Below, one piece after another: positions 38,601-47,771 of a stretch of DNA of 64,000 bases. The translations under genes and the position numbers were made by a program. The notes under the pieces were generated by a model. It made no database searches. It was not told the origin of the DNA and saw only the letters and a program-made list of their open reading frames with translations. The DNA comes from Gorsachius magnificus. Taxonomy: Eukaryota; Chordata; Aves; Pelecaniformes; Ardeidae. Numbering within the stretch: the first letter of the stretch is position 1; each line of letters opens with the position of its first letter. The DNA lies in contig CM067081.1 in NCBI GenBank assembly GCA_034008185.1, forward strand, positions 88,246,765-88,310,764, in the 5' to 3' direction.

Positions 38601-39334
38601 CACTCAAAGAAATCTTCAGCTACCACCCTGCGCATTCTTTACACGGCAACATGGGGTAAGCAAGTAACAGGACATTTTTAAGGGCTATTCAAATATGGCT
38701 GTGGTACGTTTTTAGTGATCATATGTAACATAAGGGATGTATGAATGTCCAGCCCCCTGCTTAAAAATAATGTGGCTGTTTTGGTTGGTTTGTTTGTTTT
38801 GCTACCTAAAGGTCCTAACTAGTCCTCTTCTACTATTTTCTCCTGATTGTAGCCAGTACCTGACTTTGCTTATGGGTACTTAAAGCAATGCAGGGGGAAG
38901 ACACATTTGTTACAGACAGAAAGGACAGCAACGGCTCAAGGCACAGCAGAGAAACAGCACAGGGGTACATCCAAACTCTTGTCAAGCACGTACCTGGTGC
39001 AACTGCCTGGTATATGTTGAGAAAGCACTGGGGCAGGGCTGCGACAATGGCCATATAAGATCCATATTTTTGTGGGAAGCTGAAAAAGGCTGGTTAAAGA
39101 GCAATTAAAACTCACTTCCCCTTTACTTTTCATTGTATTACTTGGCTCATTTTGACATTTAATAACAATCGATAAAGCATAACAAAGCATAACGTTAAGA
39201 ATGATCTTACAAATAAGGGTTCTCTGGTCTGAATACTCTACAACTCCACACTGGTATATCATACTGTATTTCCTAAGTGCTGCTCAATTCCCGATTATGC
39301 TCATTCCACTCCCTGTGAGAAGCAGACAACCTTT
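35681..39334. other. Intergenic, no gene recognised
   Basis: The island edge grades into ordinary DNA by about 35.9 kb. A splice-acceptor-like TTTTTTTTCCAG followed by G occurs at about 35989-36000 but has no exon that I can support. The rest is unique non-coding sequence. Confidence 0.5.
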
Positions 39335-39420
39335 CTCATCCCAGTTTTAAAGAAGAGGAAACTGAGGCAAGGGCAAACTAACAGTAAATTGACTGTGACC
39401 CTACAGCAGTGGTCCCTGCA
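39335..39420 (-). repeat. MIR-like SINE relic
   Basis: CTTTCTCATCCCAGTTTTAA, then AGAAGAGGAAACTGAGGCAA and GACTGTGACCCTACAGCAGT, is the reverse complement of the MIR core segment ('cctcagtttcctcatctgtaaaatgggg'). It is short and diverged. Confidence 0.65.
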
Positions 39421-40021
39421 GCTTTCAGTCCTTGATCCATCATTGTGCTGCATCCTGTAAATGATGCAAAATTTCTGTGATACTGTCTAAAATCTAGTCA
39501 ATCAGATATGAGTTCATACACACATTCTGAAAGACTGGAGAAAAATTAAGATTTTTTTTTTAAATGTCCTTTGCTGAAGGTCTCTTACTTTATAGCCAAC
39601 TACACTGTCAATATGACTCAATATGCAATCTAGATGCAGGTGGAAGAACGTGACAGAACAGTATGAAGACGATTCTGAGTCAGTGTGCTGTCCCAAAGCC
39701 ATACATCTGTAATTTATATTTAGATAATTGTCTTTACTAACAGCTTTAGAGACACAAAGCCTAGCCAAAGGCTATAAAGGGGACATAAGTCAGAATGTGA
39801 AGCAGTAAGGCAGGGGAGAAACAGGCTGATCAGCCCTGTCTATACAGTTCGACTGCTGTGCCAGGGACTACCACCATGCCCATATTTTCTGTTCTTGTAG
39901 GTGAGCTAGGGAGGAGCTGTCCTCTCTGCTCAGTAATAAGTGTCTCTGCAAATCACAGGCTGTTTTTCTTACACTTCATCAGATGTGGATGTGTAACACC
40001 TAACCTATCCTTTGCCTATCC
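39421..40021. other. Intergenic, nothing recognised
   Basis: Unique sequence between a MIR-like relic and an old CR1. No feature is supported. Confidence 0.5.
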
Positions 40022-40282
40022 TAGAGTCACAGGAAATAGTGCTGGCTGACAGAGACCTCAAGGACACCTAGTCCATTTTTCTACCCCAAGGTGGGATTAG
40101 CAATACTTACATCACACCTTACACATTTATCCAGCTTGCATTTAAAATCCTCCGGCACTGGAAAGCCTACACCCTTCCCCGGTGACCCTAGTGCTCCACG
40201 CTAGTATTAGAAAGATGTTACTGTTAGGAAGTTTTGCTAGTATCTGACTTAAATGTCCCTTTATTTCACTTAAGCCTGTCTA
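40022..40282 (-). mobile_element. Very old CR1 LINE 3' fragment
   Basis: The minus strand shows the decayed CR1 3' end. It has ACAGAGACCTCAAGGACACC, TAGTCCATTTTTCTACCCCA, then TTTAAAATCCTCCGGCACTG and GTTAGGAAGTTTTGCTAGTA, in the order of the CR1 3' UTR and ORF2 C-terminus. It is the most diverged CR1 piece in the window. To its right no CR1 was recognised all the way to base 64000. Confidence 0.65.
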
Positions 40283-40301
40283 TGTGAATACATATAAGCA
40301 T

Positions 40302-40386
40302 TTACATATGTGCCATATATATATATGGTGTACGTGTGTGTATTCACATTTGTATGTGTATATATGTGTGCATGTATATGCATTTA
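40302..40386. repeat. TA/TG-rich low-complexity repeat
   Basis: Alternating purine-pyrimidine tract with (AT)6-type and (TG)n-type segments (CATATATATATATGG, TACGTGTGTGTATT, TATATATGTGTGCATGTATA). It is an imperfect microsatellite. Confidence 0.85.
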
Positions 40387-43300
40387 TTCCTAAATTTGAA
40401 ATCAGATGCTAACCTATTTCAATAGCTCCATGTGTTTTCTTCTGCTTTCACTTGCAACTTACTTGTTTTGCCTAGTTTTGCATGAAGACACATAAATAGA
40501 AAAAAAAATTCACACTATTCTAGGAGTTACACTCTGCCAAAATCCCAGTGTCTCCAGACATATTTACTAAACTCCCAGTTAATGTTTTGCTTTATACTAA
40601 AATTTATTTGTCTCTCAAAGCAGTGCTTTACTCTTAAAGCAAAGCAGCCATACGTTTTATACACTTAACTGTGATAGTTAAATTACAAATTCCTATTCTT
40701 CTAAAATAATTTATCCATAAATTATGCCTCTTTTTTCTTTTGCTCCCTTGAATCCTGAATAATATAATCACTTTTCGAGTATCATCAGTCTTATTCTAAT
40801 ATGAACTTTCTATTGTGTACGCAGGATAGCACATCCACAGCTATGCTTCTTCATTGTCTCAGAGACTTTTTTCCTAAAGCATATATTGTTTAAGTCTGTC
40901 CTCTACTTCTTCGGACAAATTCATGATCTTGACAAAATTAATGCATTTCCTATTTTTTTAGGAAGCTGCATCATCCAGTTATCTGATACAACTGCATGCA
41001 ATTAACAACCAGACTGGGACACCAGGCAGATTTACTGTGCTGTCTTGTCTGATTGTTTTGTTTCTTAAAATGTAGTATGAAAGCTGTAAATTGACTCGTC
41101 TGCTTATATTAGCTGTAACATTTCTGTACATCAGGACCATTTAGACTACATTTCAAAATAAGACCTTAATCCATCTTTCTGCAAAGAAAGACTTTTTTTC
41201 AGGCCATCCATTATTGTTTACAGTAAAGGAAAGACCCTTCCCTAAGGCTGACAGAAGTGTCAGCAGTCGCTGGTTTAAACTAAACAGATGAGAGGCCATG
41301 ACTAATAATCTGGTCAATCACAAATATCAGATGGCCTAGCCAAAAATATAGCCAGAGAGTGATGGTTCAAAGGCTTCAGCTTAAGAAGTAAACCCAGATC
41401 TAACATAATATAGGAGAGCCCTAATAAAAGCAGAGCTGTGTTTTTGTGCAGCCTATGCCAATATGTGAGGGAACAGAACCATCCTTCCCCTCTACTGAGT
41501 TTTCATACAAGCAAAGGAAAAAAGCACAGGCTCCCTGTTACATTCCAGTTTGTTTTTTCAATCTGTTCATGTTAATGGTACAGTCGGGGATCTCCAATTT
41601 TTGTGTCACCACTGCCAGCAGCAGGCTAATGGAGCATCTCAGAGACAGACCACAGAACTGCAGTTCCAGCCACACAGGGCACTTCCCTCTTTTTATTATA
41701 CTCTATAAAAGATAAGTCACACACGCTTTCTCTTAGCAGTCCTCATGAATCAGCAAAGAGCTGCCGAAGAGTGACCATCAGGGCACTCAGCAAAGAATCA
41801 GGTGCCAGCTGTCAAGGTATTTCTTGGTGATTTACGTTCTTTTTATAAATCTCTGTATCCATTAGGAGGAATGGGCCAGCAAGGAGCATTTACATATTTG
41901 CATTTTACAGGATGGCCTGCAAGAAGGAGATGTTGCCAAGCAGGACTAGGAGGGAGGATTTCTTGCCTGATCCAAAAAGATATTCCAGTTCCTGTGACTT
42001 CTCCCAAGATCTGCATTAGCAAGTCCTGTTAGGGTATGTATGTCTTGTCATGGGTGGCAGAACGTCGGGGCACCGGGGAGTGCAATGCTGAAGTGCATGC
42101 ATAGCCATAGCTTTTCTTCCTCTTCTCTCTTCCATTCCATTTGGTGAACACTAGGGGCTTATACATGCTGAAGGAAAAAATGTGAACACAATTGATTTTG
42201 TCAGTAGCCTGTTTCAGGAGGAGAGAAATCAGCCATGTTGAATTCTGGCAATGAAATCTGTGGATGCAGATTGCAAAATGTGTGGCCATCCCTTGGCAGG
42301 GTATTGCTTCATGGTTTGTATGTTGGGTTAAGAAGGCAGCCGCTGTGCAGGTAGCCCCATCCTTCATGCCCCAAAGGACTTGTTCTGAGAGAGATCACAC
42401 AAGCTAAAAATTCTGCTTTGATCCTCTATTTTATTTCTGCTTTCTCTGGCTGCAGACTTAAAAAAAATTGCCTTTGTTTTAGGGTTCTTAAACTCTGATC
42501 ACGCTGCTCGTGCCCGTGATGCCCCATTCTTTGGTGCCAGCCAAGAAAAGCTGGGACTGAGGAGTCAAAAAGAGAAAAGTGAAGAGTTTCATTGATTAAA
42601 TATAAACCATTAACTGCACTGAGACTGGCTTACAATTTCCCGTTGTTGCTTCTAGAAATCCCTTTTCAGTATAAGCAAACTGCCATCCTTGTGGGAGAAG
42701 TGTTGCATGTATCAGTGAAAAGATGGATACCTTGGGGTAATCTTCCTACTGTGATGGGACCCAGGCTGGAAATAAGGAGGAGGCCTCTTTCTGCTTCGCT
42801 TTTCTGTTAACTGCAAATGGACAAAAGTTGTGAGGTTCCCTCACCAATCAGCAAGGGGAGATTAACTTTATCGTTAACCTTGTCTGTGCCCTCACCAATT
42901 TAATTGGCATTGGCCCAGGTCCCAGACCTAAGGCAAAGAAACACAGAGCAGAGCTCAGTCGGGTGATGGAATGAGAGCTACTGCTCTCCCCAGCCATCCC
43001 AGGCTGGCTACATGTCATTTTGATCCCTTGGCACAAAGCACAATGTCTTTGCACGTGACCAGCCAGACAGGTATAAATGAGCGTAACACGGAGAACATCA
43101 GTGGAAAAGGTTTTGCATCCCTTAAGAACCTAGCCACAATTACTAAACTTTCTCTGAAAATTTTCTTCTTAGTTTCCTTTAAAAAAAAAAAAGGTCTTTG
43201 TTACCATCTCTTCACTGTGGGTAACCTCATTCTCTCCAAGCTCCAGCTGGAACCTGCATCACACATTGCTCAGTGCTCTGTTGCAAAAATCATTCCCCAT

Positions 43301-46059
43301 TCGCAGCACTAAATCCTCTGCACACACTCCTAAAATATCTTTTCTGGTTCCTCATGCCTAACTAAACAATGCAAAATCCTGATTCTCTGCATACCTCCCA
43401 CAGCCATCCCAGCTGCTCCTGCCACCTTTCCTTTCCCCTAGGCCCTCTTCACTCATCTGAAGTTACTCATCAGGAATCCCCTCCTCCCAACACTTCTCTC
43501 AGCTTTTTCTTTCATTTGACCCCTTTTGGGGAGGTAGGAGGAAGAGTTTATTTTAAATAAAACCTTGTCCACTTCTTTCTCCCACATTACTTTTAAAACT
43601 TGCCATCGTAACAAGATTCGAGCAGATGCATAGGGAGATGCTCATTTCTGGATGTTCAAAGCATCCTGCTTGTGCTTGCAAAGAGCTAAAGCCCTGTGGC
43701 CTGGGCTGTGGGGTGCCTGACCCATCCAGGCCTTGCAGAGCCCAGGAATGACCTCATGCTAAGCCACCGGACCTGTTTGGCCTTGAGAGCTCCTGAGCGC
43801 GGGTCGAGGTGGCCTCTTTACACAGGTCTGAGAGTCAACAAACGTTTCACAGCGTACAGGCAGGCCTGTTCCTGAGAGCAGACTTGAACCCTGTGCAGAT
43901 GCCTTCTTTATGAGTCACGTCTTCCCCAGCTCCCTTTTACACTCTGTCCCCACAAGTAGCTGCCCTGAGGCGTTTGCTTTGAAAGGACATAATCATATTG
44001 TCCTCCCCCTCATTATCCCTCTTCCCAGCATCTGCACCTCATTGTATGGTCATCTCTTCCCATTCTTCTCTTCTTAATTTAGTTTGGAAACCCTCTAGAG
44101 CAATGAGACATCATTACCTATCTTGTAAAGCGCCATTCAGAGCTGTAGCTGAGTAGCACGTACACACGATAGAAATCCTACCCTTCCATTTCCTCCGAAC
44201 AATAGGCAGAGCTGGTTCATGCTCAGCAGGTTAACGGGCACTGCCCGGCACGTGTCACCAGCAAGAGCTCCACTTACTGGAGCTTTCCCCTACCGAGGCG
44301 AGAGCTCAGCCATGCTTTGCCCCTCACAGGCTACTGTGGGAGGCCTCCAGCTGCTCCGCTCCCGACAACCACATTACCACAGAAGATAGTTTGATGGCAA
44401 TTTTTGGAGCACCAGAGCAGCGACAATCAGTGTCAAGGTGACTTCACTACCTGCAGCGTCAGGACTACGCAGCATGTTTCCCCTCTGGTTTGGCCACATC
44501 CACAGCATGCTCGTGGCAGCGTAGCATTCTCACTCAATGCCGTCACAGCGCACGCAGCTGAGCTGTGTTTCTGGCAGCACACATCAAGCTGCCTCACATC
44601 CCACCCCTGCATGCTCCTCCCCGATGGGCAACACCAAGGTCAAAGGCAGGGCAATTCCCTGGGCCAAGGGGAGGCAGAATTTTGTGGGGTGAAAACCCAG
44701 GACTACCTTTGGAAAGACAGCATTTCCCCCGCAGCTAGCAGTGCGGTCTGATGCTGGTTACGATGATAGGTAATAAAACAGATGCTGGGCTGGGAAGATG
44801 GAGCGACATCCAGCAGCACGGCTGATACATCGGTTTTCCTCTCTGCCCCTGCAAAACGGCTCTGCTCCTCCTGGGGTCACCGACAGCTTACCCCCGTGTT
44901 AATGTGCTGAGAACCGGGCTGGACGTCAGGTCCTCAAACTAGTTTTCCCGAAGTACCCTGGAGAACTGTGAATCAGCCACCACTGGATGGCTACTGAAAT
45001 AATTAATAATCCTCTTCATTTTTAATAATGATAAAATATGTTTAGTGGAAGACCAAAAAAGAAAAAAATATTGGCACAGATGATAGCATCAGCAGCAATG
45101 ACAAAAGCTCTTTACTTGTTGCTAACGACATAAAGCACTAGGCACGTCCCGATGTCTCCCCCTAATACACAATAACGTGACTAAGCCGGTGCTCCGATCT
45201 CTGTACGGCTGGAAATGGGCAGCGAGGGGAGGAGAGCAACAGACTGGGAGGCCACACACCTGAGCTCTGAGGCCCGATCCGACACCAAACTTCACCCAAA
45301 CTTGGGGCCAAGCCTCTCCCATGTCTGCGCTTCAGCTTCGATTTCCATCTTTGCGGTTTTCTTCAATTATATTCAAATTCAGTTCCTCTCTTAAACCGAC
45401 GTAGGGCTGATAGAATCAGCAGGGGCCCAGCTCTGTGGGAGCGGAACCGAGCAGGGGCACGGTCGTATTGCAAACCCCGTCACCCCTGGCCTGGGCACCC
45501 TAGGGGCAGCCACGCCGGCCCTGCAGGAGCGCTCCCTGGACTCCAGGCACAAACCCCAGAGGAACCAGGGGGCACAGGGACCTCACTGGCCGTACCTCGG
45601 CGCTGCTCAGTCGAGCTGTTCACTCCCTCGCCACACGAGAAGCACGGGAAGAGTTTAGCATTCAGGCTGTGTGACCCAGCTGTGAGTGAGGAGACGGGAA
45701 TGATGTCAAGGAGGTTTTGTGCATGAAGCATCCGTGACAAAACATTAGCTTAGGTCAGACGCTATTGAAATGTAAAAGGAAGGATGACTGTCAGTCTACC
45801 AACAACCAAAACAGGGAGCCACCGCTGTTTCACGCAGCAACAGGTGTAAGCTGCCCAACAGAAACTTCCTTTTCCCCGATTTGGAAAACCGCCGGCCTGG
45901 GGAGCGACCGGACTCCTATTACCGACGCCTTTGGCGTGAGCCGTAACGGCCGGGGCCGGCTGGCAGCGGTAGCCACCAGTGTGCCCCAACATGCCATCAG
46001 CCAGGGCTGCCGCCACCGGCACGAGCATTCCTGCGCCTTTCTGCTCTGCAGTTGCCACC
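40387..46059. other. 5' flank of PTCHD1, no gene recognised
   Basis: No supported coding sequence. The segment at about 44085-44165 (AGTTTGGAAACCCTCTAGAG, then TATCTTGTAAAGCGCC) faintly resembles the 3' end of an ancient L3/CR1-like LINE, but I would not call it. From about 45.1 kb CpG density rises toward the promoter island. Frames on both strands here are composition artefacts. Confidence 0.55.
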
Positions 46060-46367
46060 CGTGTTTCACAGCGCGGCCGCCCCCCGCCACCGCACCCCGC
46101 GGGGACCGGGCGCACCCGCGCACAGGTGGGCAGGGCGCTCGGCCCCACGCCGCCGGGGTCGCCGGCTGGTGGTTAGGGGAGAGGCGGCGCTCTCCCCCGG
46201 CGCGGCGCGGCCCGGTCCCGGCAGCGGCGGCAGGGCCGGCGGGCGGCCGGGGCTCCCCCGCGCGGGCGCTGCCGGGGCAGCCCGGGCGGCTCCGGGGGCG
46301 ACGCCGGGCGGCCGGGGACGGCGAGGCGGGTAGGGGCAGCCCCGCCGCCGGCGCCCGGCTTCCCTAA

Positions 46368-46399
46368 TGGGCATGTGCGGCGCCGCTCGCACATGCCCA
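46368..46399. repeat. Perfect 12-bp inverted repeat in promoter
   Basis: TGGGCATGTGCG at 46368-46379 is repeated exactly as its reverse complement CGCACATGCCCA at 46388-46399, with an 8-bp GC-rich spacer. It could be a hairpin or a bipartite binding site. Each arm contains an E-box CACATG/CATGTG and resembles a p53-family half-site (RRRCWWGYYY) with one mismatch. Confidence 0.9.
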
Positions 46400-46705
46400 C
46401 TCGGGCCGCGCGGGGCCGGCGGGCCGTGCCGCGCTGGCGGGCGCCGCGCGGTAGGGAGCGCGGCGGGAGCGCGGGGCGCGCCGTCGGGCACCCCGGGACG
46501 CCGCCCGGCCCCGCCGCCGCGGGAAGCACCCAGCCCTTTCTGGCGGCGGGTCCCCGAGCCAAAGCACCCCACGAAGCACACCAACTCCCCCCCCGCGGGG
46601 GGCGGCCGCCCGGCGCCCCCGCCGCCCGTCCGTCGCGGGCGCGGGCAGCCTGCGCTACCCGCCCGTCCCGGGGGCGGCGGCCCGGGTGGGGCGCGGCGGT
46701 GCCGC

Positions 46706-46726
46706 CGGCGGCGGCGGCGGCGGCGG
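46706..46726 (+). repeat. (CGG)7 run
   Basis: Seven uninterrupted CGG units in the promoter island, upstream of the likely 5' UTR. It is short, but of a class known to vary in length. Confidence 0.9.
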
Positions 46727-47049
46727 GCGGAGCCGGCCGGCAGCCGGGCGGGGCGGGGCGCGCCGCGGCGTCCCGAGCGCGGCCCGCGGGGCGGCCCCGG
46801 CGGGAGGCGCCGCGCTGCGCCCCGCCGCCCCCTGCTAGGCGCCGCCCGGCGTGGCCCCGCGGCCCTGGGCGGAGGGCGGCGGCGGGGGCGCCGCGGAGGG
46901 CTTTCCGCGCCCGCCCCGCCTGCCGCGGCCGGGGGATTAGTCAGCAGTCTGCGGGCAGCCCCGCTCCCGCGCAAACTCCGCGGCGGGGGCGGGGAGCGGG
47001 GAGCGGCGCCTGCCCCTTCCCCGTCCCGCGGCGAGGGGCGGCGGGGCCG

Positions 47050-47076
47050 CGGCGGCGGCGGCGGCGGCGGCGGCGG
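47050..47076 (+). repeat. (CGG)9 run in probable 5' UTR
   Basis: Nine uninterrupted CGG units, about 370 bases before the conserved PTCHD1 start codon and therefore probably in the 5' UTR or core promoter. GC-rich trinucleotide runs at this position are often length-polymorphic and can form stable RNA structure. Confidence 0.9.
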
Positions 47077-47342
47077 GGCTGCCCCCCCCTCCCCCCCGGC
47101 GGTCCGCGCCGCCGCTCCGCGGCCGCGGCGAGGGGCGGCGGGTTGGGAAGTCGGGCAACGAGGCGCTGGGAAACTCCTCCCGGGCACGGCGGTTGCAGGA
47201 GGACGGGCGCCCGAGCCGCCCCGCGCACGCACGCAGGCGGGCAGGCGCGCACCCACCGCACACACACGCACACGCGCGGCGGCGGCCCCCGGCCCCCCGC
47301 AGCCGCGGCCGGCGGGGAGGCGGCGCCCGGCGGGGCTGCCCC

Positions 47343-47420
47343 ATGGTCTTGCGGGGGCCGTGGGGGAGCTGCGGGGGCCCCGGCGCGGCGCTCGCTCTCC
47401 TGCGCGCCCTCCGCACTAGG
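47343..47420 (+). other. In-frame upstream ATG, possible PTCHD1 N-terminal extension
   Basis: An ATG at 47343 (context CCCATGG, with favourable +4 G but C at -3) lies 26 codons upstream of the conserved start, in the same frame with no stop between. It would add a Gly/Leu/Arg-rich stretch beginning [13 protein letters not shown] find no other ATG between about 46.4 kb and this one, so a scanning ribosome starting downstream of 46.4 kb would meet it first. Family members as I know them begin at the next Met (MLRQVLHRG), whose context has the favourable A at -3. I therefore place the CDS at 47421 and report this segment as uncertain: 5' UTR or extension. Confidence 0.5.
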
Positions 47421-47771
47421 ATGTTGCGGCAGGTCTTGCACAGGGGGCTGGGGACGTCCTTCTCCCGGCTCGGCCACTTCGTCGCCAGCCACCCGGTGTT
47501 CTTCGCCTCGGCGCCCGTGCTCATCTCCATCCTGCTGGGCGCCAGCTTCAGCCGCTACCAGGTGGAGGAGAGCGTGGAGCACCTCCTGGCCCCCACGCAC
47601 AGCCTGGCCAAGATCGAGAGGAACCTGGTGGACAGCCTCTTCCCGGTGAACCGCTCCAAGCACCGGCTCTACTCCGACCTGCAGACGCCGGGGAGGTACG
47701 GCAGGGTGATCATCACCTCCTTCCGCAAGGCCAACATGCTGGACCAGCACCACACCGATCTCATCCTCAAG
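47421..47771 (+). CDS. PTCHD1: PTCHD1 exon 1 (N-terminal part, 117 codons)
   Basis: First coding exon of patched domain-containing protein 1, a membrane protein of the Patched/Dispatched (RND-like, sterol-sensing-domain) family. It acts at the neuronal plasma membrane and synapse; human loss of function causes X-linked intellectual disability and autism. The protein starts MLRQVLHRG and has a cytosolic N-terminus. A first transmembrane helix lies at about residues 26-44 (core [17 protein letters not shown]). The first extracellular loop then begins ([25 protein letters not shown] with an N-glycosylation sequon at Asn77, and [14 protein letters not shown]). The exon ends on a whole codon (...TDLILK) at AAG|GTAACC, so the intron is phase 0. 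The frame is clean, and identity to the family is evident throughout. The start was chosen by conservation; an in-frame upstream ATG exists at 47343. Confidence 0.97.

Noticed and set aside
44085..44165. Possible L3/CR1-like ancient LINE 3' end
   Set aside because: The similarity is a handful of short phrases (GGAAACCCTCTAGAG, TTGTAAAGCGCC). It needs a profile search.
46066..47271. 401-codon minus-strand frame and 350-424-codon plus-strand frames across the PTCHD1 CpG island
   Set aside because: They are Pro/Arg/Gly/Ala-rich, occur on both strands at once and follow from more than 75% GC with few stop codons. Only the frame containing 47421-47771 shows a known protein.
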